Shown here one piece after another: positions 17,193-27,069 of a stretch of DNA of 51,919 bases (positions are counted from its first letter, which is position 1; each line of letters starts with the position of its first letter). The translations under genes and the position numbers were made by a program. The notes beneath the pieces are model-generated. The model made no database searches. It had not been told where the DNA came from and was given only the letters and a program-made list of their open reading frames with translations. Source of the stretch: an uncultured Nitrospira sp. (GTDB lineage: Bacteria > Nitrospirota > Nitrospiria > Nitrospirales > Nitrospiraceae). The stretch lies in the NCBI GenBank assembly GCA_902500745.1, contig CABVRS010000007.1:1-51919 (forward strand). Direction: 5' to 3'.

Positions 17193-19328
17193 ATGAGAGT
17201 TTGGCCAGGACACCCGTATCCATTAGGAGCGACATGGGACGGGGAAGGAGTGAACTTCGCGCTCTTTTCAGAACATGCTACAGCGGTTGAGCTGTGCCTC
17301 TTCGATGGACCCGAGTCGACCAAAGAATCCCACCGTATCCGCCTGGAAGAACGGACCGATCAAGTCTGGCACGCATACATCCACGGTCTCTGGCCTGGCC
17401 AACACTATGGGTATCGAGTGCATGGCCCCTACGCGCCGAAAGAGGGCCATCGATTCAATCATCACAAACTCCTGATCGACCCCTATGCCAAATCCATCGC
17501 GGGCACGGTTGAGTGGTCGGACGCCATGTTCGGCTATCAAATCGGAAATCACAATGTCGACCTCTCCTTCGATACCCGTGATAATGCATCCAATATTCCA
17601 AAATGTGTGGTCGTCGATCAGGCCTTCACGTGGGGCGGGGACCGTCAACTCAAAACTCCCTGGGATCGCACCGTCATTTACGAAGTGCACGTCAAGGGAT
17701 TCACGGCGCGTCATCCAGAGGTGCCTGATCATATGCGAGGTACCTACTCCGGACTGACCAGTCCGGCGGTCATCGACCATTTATTGGAGCTCGGCGTCAC
17801 CGCCGTTGAATTGCTGCCGGTCCATCATTTTGTGCGGGATAAGCACCTAGCCGATCGAGGCCTGACCAACTACTGGGGGTACAATACGATCGGTTTCTTA
17901 TCTCCGGATATCCGCTATGCCGTGTCGCCGGTCCGCGGGCGGCATGTCCGTGAGTTTAAGACCATGGTGAAAACCCTACACAGTGCGGGCATCGAAGTCA
18001 TTCTCGACGTCGTCTACAACCATACGGCTGAAGGCAACCAGCTTGGTCCCACGCTCTCGTTCAGAGGAATCGATAATGCCGCCTATTACCGCCTAGTGGA
18101 CAACGACAAACGCTACTACATGGACTACACCGGCTGCGGCAACACGCTGAACGTGACACATCCCCGAACACTGCAGCTCATCATGGACAGTTTGCGGTAT
18201 TGGGTCACGGAAATGCATGTCGATGGTTTTCGCTTCGACCTGGCCTCTACCCTCGCCAGGGAATTGCATGCCGTCGACCGGCTGAGTGCCTTCTTCGACA
18301 TCTTGCACCAAGATCCGATCCTCTCCCAAACCAAACTGATCGCGGAACCGTGGGATGTCGGAGAGGGTGGATACCAGGTCGGCAATTTCCCCGTGGGCTG
18401 GGCCGAATGGAACGGCAAATATCGGGATACCATCCGCCGGTACGTGAAGGGAGATGGCGGCCAAATGGCGGAGCTTGCCTATCGCCTGACCGGCAGCAGC
18501 GACCTCTACAGCATGAGCGGACGCCGGCCCTTTGCCAGCATTAACTTCGTCACGGCACACGACGGATTCACGCTGCATGACCTCGTGTCCTACAACGACA
18601 AGCATAACGAAGCCAATGGTGAAAATAACCAAGACGGCACGAACGACAACGACAGCTGGAACTGCGGCGTAGAAGGACCAAGCAGCGATCCCGCAATTCT
18701 CGAGTTGCGAGAGCGCCAGAAACGGAATTTCCTGACGCTTCTGTTTCTCTCCCAGGGGGTTCCGATGCTCTGCGGTGGCGACGAGATCGGGCGCGCGCAA
18801 AAGGGGAATAACAACGCGTATTGTCAGGACAATGAGATCAGCTGGTTCGACTGGAACTTAGATCACGCGCAGTCCAATTTACTGGCGTTCGTCCGACAGC
18901 TCATCGCCTTTCGAAAAAATCATCCAGTCCTTCGCCGACGCCGTTTTTTCCAGGGACGGCATATCAGAGGATCCGAAGTCAAAGACCTTTCATGGTTTCG
19001 ACCAGACGGCAAGGAGATGACCGACGAAGATTGGAATGCGGGGTACTCCAAATCACTCGTCCTTCGGCTGGCGGGCGATGCTATCGCCGAGAGGGATCAG
19101 AAGGGGCGCCCGATCGTCGACGACACCCTGCTGATTCTGCTGAATGCCCACCATACGCCGCTGGCGTTCACCTTGCCGGCCCACAAACGCGGGATCCGCT
19201 GGCATGCGATGTTGGATACCTCGCTCCCTGGGGACAACGAGAAGCAGGTCAGTACGTTCAAAGGGGGCGAACAGTACGAAATGGAGGCTCGATCGATCGC
19301 CGTGCTGCGTCTCGATGGAAAGCATTAA
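17193..19328 (+). CDS. glgX: Glycogen debranching enzyme (GlgX/TreX)
   Basis: An isoamylase-type GH13 enzyme of 711 aa that cuts alpha-1,6 links in glycogen. It starts [21 protein letters not shown], with the CBM48 module [42 protein letters not shown] and [14 protein letters not shown] mark the barrel. [10 protein letters not shown] carries nucleophile Asp349, [19 protein letters not shown] carries Glu385, and [17 protein letters not shown] the third Asp. AGGAGG precedes the ATG. Next to treZ it would play the TreX role, feeding linear maltodextrins to TreY. From sequence alone GlgX and TreX are not separable. Confidence 0.96.
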   Translation: MRVWPGHPYPLGATWDGEGVNFALFSEHATAVELCLFDGPESTKESHRIRLEERTDQVWHAYIHGLWPGQHYGYRVHGPYAPKEGHRFNHHKLLIDPYAKSIAGTVEWSDAMFGYQIGNHNVDLSFDTRDNASNIPKCVVVDQAFTWGGDRQLKTPWDRTVIYEVHVKGFTARHPEVPDHMRGTYSGLTSPAVIDHLLELGVTAVELLPVHHFVRDKHLADRGLTNYWGYNTIGFLSPDIRYAVSPVRGRHVREFKTMVKTLHSAGIEVILDVVYNHTAEGNQLGPTLSFRGIDNAAYYRLVDNDKRYYMDYTGCGNTLNVTHPRTLQLIMDSLRYWVTEMHVDGFRFDLASTLARELHAVDRLSAFFDILHQDPILSQTKLIAEPWDVGEGGYQVGNFPVGWAEWNGKYRDTIRRYVKGDGGQMAELAYRLTGSSDLYSMSGRRPFASINFVTAHDGFTLHDLVSYNDKHNEANGENNQDGTNDNDSWNCGVEGPSSDPAILELRERQKRNFLTLLFLSQGVPMLCGGDEIGRAQKGNNNAYCQDNEISWFDWNLDHAQSNLLAFVRQLIAFRKNHPVLRRRRFFQGRHIRGSEVKDLSWFRPDGKEMTDEDWNAGYSKSLVLRLAGDAIAERDQKGRPIVDDTLLILLNAHHTPLAFTLPAHKRGIRWHAMLDTSLPGDNEKQVSTFKGGEQYEMEARSIAVLRLDGKH

Positions 19329-19358
19329 GAACTTGGCACTTTCCATACTACCAGGTAG

Positions 19359-20468
19359 CTATGACGCCCCCAATCGTAGCCCCGTCATCGGATCAAACAG
19401 GTGAAGAGTCGCTTGTAGGGCGGAGACTTCGACTCGATCCTCGATCTTTGGAACAAACCCGGCTTGTGCAGTCCCGATGATGGTGAAGGCCTCGCTGTTG
19501 AGGTCGTTGAGCTCAACCGTCACCCACAAGGTCGGACCCGACGGTTCGGTGAGGCGGACGATGCCACATACCACACCTTCGTCATCTAAACCATTTGCCG
19601 GGCCCACCACGACGTCTTCCGGTCTGAGGCCGACGGTCACGGTCTGCTCTTGGCTGACCGTCGGTGCTTCCGGAGGCTTTGTGAGATGCCACGGCCCGGC
19701 TTGAATGCTGTCGTTTTTCAGCCTCGCTGAGAGCAAGTTCATCGGCGGATACCCCATAAAACCTGCCACGAAGAGATTGGCGGGAGCTGCATAGATGTCA
19801 TGAGGCCGACCGATCTGCTGAACCCGTCCCTGGTTGAGCGCCGCAAGCCGGTCGCCTAGGGTCATGGCTTCCGTTTGATCGTGGGTCACATAGATCGTCG
19901 TGACCTTGAGTTCCTTGTGGAGCCTGAGCAACTCCGCTCGCATGGAGGCGCGCAATTGCGCATCGAGGTTCGACAAGGGTTCGTCCAGCAAAAATAGTCT
20001 CGGCTTCCTGATGAGCGCCCGTCCCAAGGCGACCCGTTGCCGTTGGCCGCCGGAGAGTTCGCGTGGCCGCCGATCGAGGAGTGCCGACAAGCCAAGGAAT
20101 CCTGCCACCCGTTGTACTTCTTCCTCGATGCGTGGCCGTTCAAGACGCTTGGCGCGCGGGACCACACTCAGTGGAAAGGCCATGTTTTCACGCACGGTCA
20201 TGTGTGGGTACAGCGCATAGCTTTGAAACACCAGCGCCACATCGCGTTCGCGAGGTTCCAAGTCGGTCACATCATTGCCGTCGAACAAGATGCGTCCGGC
20301 AGTCGGCTGATCAAGACCGGCAAGGAGACTCAGCAGCGTAGATTTGCCACATCCAGAAGGACCCACGAGCACGAAGAACTCGCCGTCATGCACCGTCAAC
20401 GTGAGTGGCGGGAGGATGGTCTTCGGCCCGATACGTTTCTCGAGCTGTTCGATCCGGACTTCAGCCAT
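19359..20468 (-). CDS. ABC sugar importer ATPase (MalK/UgpC type)
   Basis: The nucleotide-binding subunit, 369 aa. Walker A is GPSGCGKSTLL (about 37-47), the signature is LSGGQRQRVALGRAL, and Walker B is FLLDEPLSNLDA. The H-loop THDQTEAMTLGDRL follows. Residues beyond 240 form the TOBE/OB regulatory domain (VTVGLRPEDVVVG) typical of carbohydrate importers. It is the last gene of the operon that runs from 26811 and starts 4 bp after the permease stop. Its stop is convergent with glgX. The substrate is discussed with the binding protein. Confidence 0.95.
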   Translation of the reverse strand: MAEVRIEQLEKRIGPKTILPPLTLTVHDGEFFVLVGPSGCGKSTLLSLLAGLDQPTAGRILFDGNDVTDLEPRERDVALVFQSYALYPHMTVRENMAFPLSVVPRAKRLERPRIEEEVQRVAGFLGLSALLDRRPRELSGGQRQRVALGRALIRKPRLFLLDEPLSNLDAQLRASMRAELLRLHKELKVTTIYVTHDQTEAMTLGDRLAALNQGRVQQIGRPHDIYAAPANLFVAGFMGYPPMNLLSARLKNDSIQAGPWHLTKPPEAPTVSQEQTVTVGLRPEDVVVGPANGLDDEGVVCGIVRLTEPSGPTLWVTVELNDLNSEAFTIIGTAQAGFVPKIEDRVEVSALQATLHLFDPMTGLRLGAS

Positions 20469-20472
20469 TACC

Positions 20473-21300
20473 TCATCCTTTCACGCTCCCGGCCGTCAGC
20501 CCGGCAATGATGTGACGTTGAAACGCCAGGGCGAGACCGGCAACCGGCAACGTGACCACCAGGGAGGCGGCAGCCAAATCTCCCCAGGGAATTTCGTACA
20601 ATCCTGGGAATAAGGCGACCGCGACCGGCGCGGTGCGAGTGGTATCGCTCGCCGTCAAGGTCAGCGCAAACATGAACTCGTTCCACGAATAAATGAAGAC
20701 CAAGAGCGCAGCAACGGCAAGCCCGGGTCGCGCGAGCGGTAGGATAATCGTCAGCAAGGCCTGCAACGGCGTGCAGCCGTCGATGCGCGCAGCCTGGTAG
20801 AGCTCCTTGGGGAGCTGTTGAAAGAAACTCGTCAACAGCCACACGGCGAGCGGCAAGGAATACACCGCATGGGTCAGTCCGACCGCGACCAATGTATCCC
20901 TCAACCCCAACTCCCGCATCAGGAGATATAACGGACTGATGACGGCGATAGGGGGGAACATCGACGTCACAAGCGCCACCCCCAGGATCACCGACTTGCC
21001 GGCGATCGGTAGCCGCGCAAGGGCGAAGGCGCAGAATGAACCAACGACAATAGCGGTTACCGTTGCGCTTGCCGCCACCACCACACTGTTCGCGAGCGAC
21101 CGTGGCAATGACGACTGCAGCAGGACACGATCATAGTGTACGCCGGTCACGCGTTCCGGAATGAGTGGAGGCAGACGCACGAGATCCTGGTCCGGCTTGA
21201 GCGATGTGACCGCCTGCCAGAGCACCGGTCCAAGACAGAACAACCCCACAAGAAGAAGGACACATGCCGTAAGGCCATGGGTACGGAACCACATCATCAT
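20473..21300 (-). CDS. ABC sugar importer permease (MalG type)
   Basis: An inner-membrane subunit of 275 aa with six helices. The first is LTACVLLLVGLFCLGPVLW. The EAA loop that docks the ATPase is QAARIDGCTPLQALLTIILP. The order in the operon (F-type permease, G-type permease, ATPase) is that of maltose/trehalose-like importers. It lies 32 bp downstream of the partner permease. Confidence 0.94.
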   Translation of the reverse strand: MMMWFRTHGLTACVLLLVGLFCLGPVLWQAVTSLKPDQDLVRLPPLIPERVTGVHYDRVLLQSSLPRSLANSVVVAASATVTAIVVGSFCAFALARLPIAGKSVILGVALVTSMFPPIAVISPLYLLMRELGLRDTLVAVGLTHAVYSLPLAVWLLTSFFQQLPKELYQAARIDGCTPLQALLTIILPLARPGLAVAALLVFIYSWNEFMFALTLTASDTTRTAPVAVALFPGLYEIPWGDLAAASLVVTLPVAGLALAFQRHIIAGLTAGSVKG

Positions 21301-21332
21301 GGCTGGCTCGGCCTAATCGTCATGACGACGCC

Positions 21333-22271
21333 TCATGCACTCTCCTGAACATGCCGACGTAGCAGCAACACATACAACAGAGACAGCAGTGCGGCGAGCA
21401 CAAACATCGCTGTGGCCAGAGCGGATCCATATCCAAACTGCAATGTTTGGAACAGCGTCTTGTACGCATAGATCGACAATGTCTCAGTACTGTTGCCCGG
21501 TCCTCCTCCGGTCAATACGAAGACCGCATCAAACACACGAACCGCATCCATCGTGCGGAAAACAAGCACGATGAGGACGACGGGCATCAAGAGAGGCAAG
21601 GTGATCCGTCGAAACTGCTCCCAGGTTCCTGCCCCATCGACCCGCGCGGCTGCATAGAGCTCTTGCGGCACGGTTTTCAATCCGGCCAGCAGAAGCAGTG
21701 CCGCGAACGGCGTCGTTTTCCAGACGTCCATCACGACGGCCGCATGAATCGCCCAGTCAGGATCCCCCAACCAATCGATGCGGCCTTCGGTAATTCCAGC
21801 CGCATAGAGCAGGTAGTTCAGTAAGCCGTAGTCAGGTTGATACAACCAGGCCCAGATCTGGGCGGACACCACGGTCGGAATAGCCCAAGGCAGGATGATC
21901 ATGACGTGCGCCCATCGCAGTCCCCCGCCCCCTCCATCTGACAGACGGCTCAAGAGCAGCGCGAATCCGAAGCCCAACAGCAGTTCGGCCGACACAGACA
22001 GAACCGTGAAGTACAGCGTCGTTCGGCAGGCGGCCCAGAATCGGTCATCCTCAAACAATTGGAGATAATTCTGGAAGCCGACGAATGCATCGATGCCGAA
22101 GATCGGTAATTGCTGACGCAGACTCAGCCATAGCGCCGCGGTAATCGGCGCGAGTGCGATCAGACCCACCAGAATGAAAGCAGGACCGGCAAACAGATAG
22201 CCCCAGGCTCGCTCGGACAGATGGATCGTTCCATTCTGTTTCTTGATCTCTGCGAGCGATCGCTCGGTCAT
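21333..22271 (-). CDS. ABC sugar importer permease (MalF type)
   Basis: An inner-membrane subunit of 312 aa with about six helices, starting after a basic cytoplasmic leader (MTERSLAEIKKQNG). The EAA loop reads YAAARVDGAGTWEQFRRITLP. The FVLTGGGPGNSTETLSIYAY segment is typical of MalF/UgpA-type permeases. Its start overlaps the stop of the binding-protein gene by ATGA, so the subunits are translationally coupled. Confidence 0.94.
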   Translation of the reverse strand: MTERSLAEIKKQNGTIHLSERAWGYLFAGPAFILVGLIALAPITAALWLSLRQQLPIFGIDAFVGFQNYLQLFEDDRFWAACRTTLYFTVLSVSAELLLGFGFALLLSRLSDGGGGGLRWAHVMIILPWAIPTVVSAQIWAWLYQPDYGLLNYLLYAAGITEGRIDWLGDPDWAIHAAVVMDVWKTTPFAALLLLAGLKTVPQELYAAARVDGAGTWEQFRRITLPLLMPVVLIVLVFRTMDAVRVFDAVFVLTGGGPGNSTETLSIYAYKTLFQTLQFGYGSALATAMFVLAALLSLLYVLLLRRHVQESA

Positions 22272-23548
22272 GATCGTCCCAGCCTTGCAGGAGAGGTTTG
22301 TTCTCCCATGATTTGCTCGACACGGCGTCTGATGATACCAAGAGCCTCGGCAGGCGACCTCCGTCCAACGACGACTGCGCTGACTTCCGGCTGCACGGCC
22401 TGAGACACTAACAGATAATACGGCGTCACCGGACGTGGCTTCGCGCCTAATAAAATCGGATAGAGATCTTTCAAGAGCGGGCGGAGTTCAAGCAGGGACT
22501 CGTCGGTGTATAAAGCTCGGCGCACAGGGTTATACCCCAATTCCATCGCGATCCTGTGTTGCGTATCCGGAGAGGTCAAGAAGCTGATCAGCTCCCTCAC
22601 AATTTCTTGTTGAGTCGAATTATTCGGCATGGCGAGCATCCACCCTCCCAGGACCGGCGCACTGCGAAATCCAGGAAAGGCGGGAAGCGGGATGACGCCA
22701 ACCTTACCGCGAACCGGTGATCCCTCCTGTTGCAGCATGGACCAGGCATAGGGCCAATTTCGCATGAACAGGGCATGTCCCTCGCCGAATATCCAGCGAG
22801 TCGACTCTTCATCGGCCATGCTCGTGGAGAGCGGTGTAATGCCATGCGTCGCAATCGTCTCACGCAAGAACCGCAAACCATATTCGGCACGGTCACGATC
22901 TCCACTCCAGAGATCTGTCCCATTACTCCGAAGCACCTCGAGCGCGACGCACATCAAACCTTCATACTGTTTCCCCTGCCACACGAACCCGGCCAACTTG
23001 GAGTCTTGTTCCCCATCAAGCACCAGCTTGGCGATACGGGCGAGTTCAGGCCACGTGTGAGGCGGTTCAAAGCCATGGCGATCCAACAAATCACGCCGGT
23101 AGTAGAGGACTCCGGCATCCACATACCAGGGCACCGCGTACAGACGTCCTTGGAACGTGGCTGCCTCAATCGGCCCCGGAAAGAAGTCCTCCCGCTCGGT
23201 CGGAGTCAGGACCTCATCCAACGGTGCGATCCATCCGGCCTTGGCGAATTCCTGTGCCCAAATCGTGTCGATCGCGAGCAGATCAAACGGCGCCTTCCCT
23301 CCGTCCAAATTCATTGCGTAGTACTGATGCTGTCGGTCCGAATCGGCCGGCAAAAGCTCTTCCCGAATGAGGAGACCTGGATGGCGTCGTTCAAAATCAC
23401 GGAGCAGGTCAGACAGCACCCGTCCATCACCCGATAATTTCCCGTGCTTGAAGACCACGGTAGTCGAGGCACGATCAGTTCCTTCTCCGGCCTGCGTGCA
23501 CCCAAACGTCGTTGACACCCAGAGCAGGAAAAACGCGCCGATGATCAT
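22268..23548 (-). CDS. ABC importer solute-binding lipoprotein (family 1)
   Basis: A 426-aa extracellular binding protein held in the membrane by lipidation. The signal ends TTFGC (Cys17). The body has the family 1 carbohydrate-binding pattern: FKHGKLSGDGRVLSDLLRDF, the FDLLAIDTIWAQEFAKAGWI hinge segment, LYAVPWYVDAGVLYYRRDLL, and GGWMLAMPNNSTQQEIVREL near the C-terminus. Known relatives bind maltose, trehalose or glycerol-3-phosphate. Here the two glycosyltransferases in the same operon point to trehalose or a glycosylglycerate, which is inference. It starts by ATGA overlap with the preceding gene. Confidence 0.93.
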   Translation of the reverse strand: MIIGAFFLLWVSTTFGCTQAGEGTDRASTTVVFKHGKLSGDGRVLSDLLRDFERRHPGLLIREELLPADSDRQHQYYAMNLDGGKAPFDLLAIDTIWAQEFAKAGWIAPLDEVLTPTEREDFFPGPIEAATFQGRLYAVPWYVDAGVLYYRRDLLDRHGFEPPHTWPELARIAKLVLDGEQDSKLAGFVWQGKQYEGLMCVALEVLRSNGTDLWSGDRDRAEYGLRFLRETIATHGITPLSTSMADEESTRWIFGEGHALFMRNWPYAWSMLQQEGSPVRGKVGVIPLPAFPGFRSAPVLGGWMLAMPNNSTQQEIVRELISFLTSPDTQHRIAMELGYNPVRRALYTDESLLELRPLLKDLYPILLGAKPRPVTPYYLLVSQAVQPEVSAVVVGRRSPAEALGIIRRRVEQIMGEQTSPARLGRS

Positions 23549-24255
23549 AGATGCCGGAGATCGTCCGGTGCGCGATCACGGCCGCGATTCCAAAACGTCC
23601 GTTCCAGATAATCTTTGGCCAAGTCTTTGGCCCCAAGGCCGAACGCCAAGCAGGTCGCGAACACGATGCCTCCGAAGGTAATCCCGAAGCCCACCACCAC
23701 TACGCTCGCCGCAATACCCAATTCCTCCGCCGCCATCGCCAGCGCAAAAAGCTGGACGCCCCAACGCGACATGTTCGCGAACAGCCGCGCCGGAGGAAGC
23801 CCGGCATTCACCCCTGCGATCAAGACACCCTGTGCGATGAAATTGGAGAGCAGGTATCCGGTGACTAAGATCAGCCCTGCAACCAACACATGGGGGATGT
23901 AGGCTAAGAGCGAATTGGCAAATTGATTGATCGGCTGGAGGTTCAGTGCGCCCAGGCCGGCGATCACTGCAAATGCAACCACCCCCCAATAGACGAACCG
24001 GCCGACGAGATAGGAGGGATCAGCCTTCACGCCTCCGCGCAACAGTGCCGCATTGATTTCAAGTCGATCGCACAGTTGGTCAAGATGCACCACCCGTAAC
24101 AATCGTTCGACCACATGGCCCAATGCTCGGGCCGCCAGCAGGCCAACCCCGACGATGATGAGCATGGCCAACACATTCGGCAACACGGCCAAAACCTGCC
24201 GGCCAAGTTGTTCCAACGGCGCGAGTAGTGCAGTTTGAAAAAAGTCCGTCATCAT
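23545..24255 (-). CDS. Membrane protein with MscS-like conserved TM helices
   Basis: A 236-aa protein with about five hydrophobic segments. It opens ALLAPLEQLGRQVLAVLPNV, then LAMLIIVGVGLLAARALGHV, the conserved TM-helix repeat found at the N-terminus of some MscS relatives. A second copy is seen near 130-175 (QFANSLLAYIPHVLVAGLIL). There is no MscS beta domain or pore GFG motif, so it may be a channel-like scaffold and not a full channel. Its stop overlaps the binding-protein start by ATGA, so it is made with the importer. GGGAGG precedes the ATG. The link to solute release under hypo-osmotic shock is speculation. Confidence 0.8.
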   Translation of the reverse strand: MMTDFFQTALLAPLEQLGRQVLAVLPNVLAMLIIVGVGLLAARALGHVVERLLRVVHLDQLCDRLEINAALLRGGVKADPSYLVGRFVYWGVVAFAVIAGLGALNLQPINQFANSLLAYIPHVLVAGLILVTGYLLSNFIAQGVLIAGVNAGLPPARLFANMSRWGVQLFALAMAAEELGIAASVVVVGFGITFGGIVFATCLAFGLGAKDLAKDYLERTFWNRGRDRAPDDLRHL

Positions 24256-24292
24256 AACTCACCTCCCCCCCTTTCACCGCCGTCAATCAACC

Positions 24293-25606
24293 TCATGGTT
24301 GCGGCTCAGGGTTCCACCGTTCGACTAGGTAAGATTTCTTCGACTCGAAGACTTCACAGAGTTGTTCAACTCGACCTTCCGCTTCCTTTGTCGTAAGCCC
24401 CTGGGTTTCCAACACGAACGTTGCCGTTCGTCCAAGATAGAGCGGCGTCAGAGCTTTCAGTAAATGCTCTCGAGGCATGCGATGTTCCTTGTACGCCAGC
24501 GCGGCCTCGTAGACCACTTGAACCCAAAGTTCATCGGAAATCCGAAATTCCGAAGGAGACGCGCCTCCCACTCGTGTGAGTTCCGCCACAATCTCCTTAC
24601 CCAGTGCCTGCTCCCAGATAGGCGCCAGATCCGCCAATCCTTGTCGAAAGACCGCAATCATGCGGTCGACGTTGACGTTGACCGGCTCAACTCCGACCTC
24701 GTACTGAAACCCGAACAGTTTGACGGCCTTCGATCCTTGCACGCTCGACCAAACCCCATGGTGGGACTCCATCAGGGCAAACACTGCTCCCAATACTTGC
24801 ATCAGCATGGCGGCCAAATCAGCGGCCGGATCCTTAGGATTATGAATCTTGGCGCCAAGAAAACTCTGGCAGACTCGAGCACCGCTCGCGATGGCCTCCG
24901 TGGTCATCCAGATATCGATCCCAAATCTCGCCACATCCGACTCCCAGACGTGTTGATCCAGATAATGTTCGGACAAATGTCCGGCAAATCCAAAATCACC
25001 ACCGATCGGTTGTCTGATCCGTTGACCGTAGAGCGTCCTGGTCAGGGGATAGACAATACTGTTGGTAATCGTGCCATCGTACTTATGGCGAAGATAATAC
25101 GGAGCCACATAGTCATAGTGGTCGTCGAGAATAGGACGCAGCAACAACTCGATCCATTCCGGTGTGATGCTTCGCAGATCTGAATCCACGACGGCGCAGG
25201 CCTTGGCATTCAGCCGCCGCGCGATCTCGAAGATCGTACGAAACGCGCTCCCCTTGCCGGGAATCCCATGATAGGGCGTGATGATCTTCTGAAGCTGGCT
25301 TTGCTGATCGCTGATGAGCAACGCGTCGTAATCGACCACCGCCCTCGACACTGCCTCTGGCGTCCCATCTGAGGACCCTCCGTCGGAATTCACCAACACG
25401 GCTCGATGCTCGGGAAAATATTTGGCCAGGCCGACACTCACAGCCCGGACCACGTGCTCGATGGTATCGACGTTGTTGTAACTGGGGATACCGACGAGTA
25501 CATCGACGTCGCCGATGACACCCAGGCGGGTTTCGGTTTCCGCCGTCAGCGCGACGGACGGTTTGTTCACTTGGACGCTTGGCGCGGTTCTCTCGTCGGG
25601 TCCCAC
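24293..25606 (-). CDS. GT-A glycosyltransferase, mannosylglycerate/glucosylglycerate-synthase-like
   Basis: A cytoplasmic glycosyltransferase of 437 aa. VLVGIPSYNNVDTIEHVVRA and VNSDGGSSDGT (about 72-82) bind the nucleotide. IPGKGSAFRTIFEIA (115-129) and the DXD-like VVDSDLRSITPEW (139-151) follow. QPIGGDFGFAGH (199-210), GIDIWM (229-234) and AKIHNPKD with His255 complete a set that resembles the retaining GT78/GT81 enzymes making mannosyl- or glucosyl-glycerate. The start is GTG at 25606 with GAGGAGG upstream, overlapping the previous gene by 40 bp. Donor and acceptor are not proven. A second sugar addition or direct glycosylation of glycerate are both possible. Confidence 0.82.
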   Translation of the reverse strand: MGPDERTAPSVQVNKPSVALTAETETRLGVIGDVDVLVGIPSYNNVDTIEHVVRAVSVGLAKYFPEHRAVLVNSDGGSSDGTPEAVSRAVVDYDALLISDQQSQLQKIITPYHGIPGKGSAFRTIFEIARRLNAKACAVVDSDLRSITPEWIELLLRPILDDHYDYVAPYYLRHKYDGTITNSIVYPLTRTLYGQRIRQPIGGDFGFAGHLSEHYLDQHVWESDVARFGIDIWMTTEAIASGARVCQSFLGAKIHNPKDPAADLAAMLMQVLGAVFALMESHHGVWSSVQGSKAVKLFGFQYEVGVEPVNVNVDRMIAVFRQGLADLAPIWEQALGKEIVAELTRVGGASPSEFRISDELWVQVVYEAALAYKEHRMPREHLLKALTPLYLGRTATFVLETQGLTTKEAEGRVEQLCEVFESKKSYLVERWNPEPQP

Positions 25607-26811
25607 TGATGGTCCTCCTCCACGGCTCGAACAAGACGATCAAAGACGTCCGGAACCGCCGCCGCCACACGGCTCCAGTTAGAAATCATCGGCACTCCCA
25701 GCGGATCTTTTTGGAAGACCTCCGACGCCAGTTTGATACCTTTGAGAAACGTCTCGACGGCGGTCCGTTCCGCGTGTCGATCAAACTTCAAACTGTTGAT
25801 GGCCGCGCTGTCCTCATACCGACGGATGGCCTCTTCAGCGATGCGGACATACGTGGCTCGTAATGTCTTGAGCTCCGGATCACCGAGCACCAGCCCCTCA
25901 CTGGCAAGATGGCGGAACAGAGACTTCGCGATATCCACGGTCATCTTGAGCAATCCCTTTTCAGGATCCTCTGAAGACAGCGCCTGATGTTTATGCTCGT
26001 ACGCATCGGCGATATCAGCCTGGCACACACGGCGCAAGGCGCAGTTGCGATACACTTCCGCCAGGATACCGATTTCCAACCCCCAATCTCCTGGAATACG
26101 ATTGACCCAGGCCAGGTCGCGCACCATTGCAAATTCCCCCGCAAGGGGGTAGCGAAAACTGTCCAGGAAGGTCAAGAGGGGGTGACTGCCCACGAGTTGC
26201 TGCAAAGACCGAATGACCGGGGTAACGAACAGCCGAGTCACCCGACCGTGTAACTGGTCCGTGACGCGGCTGTAATATCCTTTACAAAATTCATAGCCGA
26301 GATTCGGGTTCCCGAGCGGATAACAGAGTCGGGCAAGATACTCACGGTGATAACTCACGATATCGCAATCGTGCAACACGATGACCTGGCTTTTCTGGCG
26401 AGCCAATACATACCCGAATGCGAGCCAGCACGATTGACCTTTCCCGGGCAACCCGACATCGACCTCTCGTTCGACCAAGGTTTTGAGGATGTCTTGCACC
26501 GGAGCACCATCCACCCACACGAGACGTACATGTTGCGGAAGGACCTTGAAATAATCTTTGGCCCGCCGAAACTCGAGGGCTGATGCATGTCCGAGTGCCA
26601 CAACGATTTCGTTCAGGTAGGTCACCCGCTTTAGTTCATCAACGATTCCAGAAAGGGCCGGGCCTTCAAGCTCCGAATAGAGGCACGGAAGAACCAAGGC
26701 AATCGGGTTAATCTGACGATACTGTTCGAGTTCCTGCTCCAACTGTTCTACGTTGGGCGACCCAAGGCGATGCAGAACACTGACCACCCCGTTCTGGAAG
26801 AAATCCGACAT
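25567..26811 (-). CDS. Glucosyl-3-phosphoglycerate-synthase-like glycosyltransferase
   Basis: A 414-aa GT-A enzyme and the first gene of the operon. IALVLPCLYSELEG (37-50), LPGKGQSCWLAFGYVLA (121-137), VLHDCDIVSYHREYLARL (145-162, the DXD-type metal site), GYEFCKGYYSRV, YPLAGEFAMVRD (221-232), GDWGLEIGILAEVYRN (241-256) and YEHKHQAL with His273/His275 follow the order seen in GpgS (GT81). That family moves glucose from NDP-glucose to 3-phosphoglycerate. GAAGGAG precedes the ATG. A phosphatase that would complete the two-step route is transcribed divergently from 27070. The exact sugar is not fixed. Confidence 0.85.
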   Translation of the reverse strand: MSDFFQNGVVSVLHRLGSPNVEQLEQELEQYRQINPIALVLPCLYSELEGPALSGIVDELKRVTYLNEIVVALGHASALEFRRAKDYFKVLPQHVRLVWVDGAPVQDILKTLVEREVDVGLPGKGQSCWLAFGYVLARQKSQVIVLHDCDIVSYHREYLARLCYPLGNPNLGYEFCKGYYSRVTDQLHGRVTRLFVTPVIRSLQQLVGSHPLLTFLDSFRYPLAGEFAMVRDLAWVNRIPGDWGLEIGILAEVYRNCALRRVCQADIADAYEHKHQALSSEDPEKGLLKMTVDIAKSLFRHLASEGLVLGDPELKTLRATYVRIAEEAIRRYEDSAAINSLKFDRHAERTAVETFLKGIKLASEVFQKDPLGVPMISNWSRVAAAVPDVFDRLVRAVEEDHQWDPTREPRQASK

Positions 26812-27069
26812 GATGACGCTCCTTCAGTCTTCAGCACGGCTGGTACGCCGCTATCTCAGCGAGGCCTCTGCCGCAGCCAGACGTGCCCCAGCATGGCACA
26901 GATGAGGGACTAATCCCAGATGGAATTTTATGAATTGTTGCATTGCTTTATAGAGTTCCTCGTTCCCGTACATACTGACAGGGGCTTCCGGCAGCCACCT
27001 TTTACACACACTTGGGTTCATGTAGGATTGGCAATGAGGTATTCCGTTGGGACCTCATCAGGAGCAATC
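26812..27069. promoter_or_regulatory. 258-bp divergent promoter region between glycosyltransferase operon and phosphatase
   Basis: It separates the minus-strand operon (start 26811) from the plus-strand phosphatase (start 27070), so both promoters should lie here. The frame of the phosphatase stays open upstream to 26920, but it has no ribosome site or conserved residues before 27070. I see no strong operator palindrome. Confidence 0.5.
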
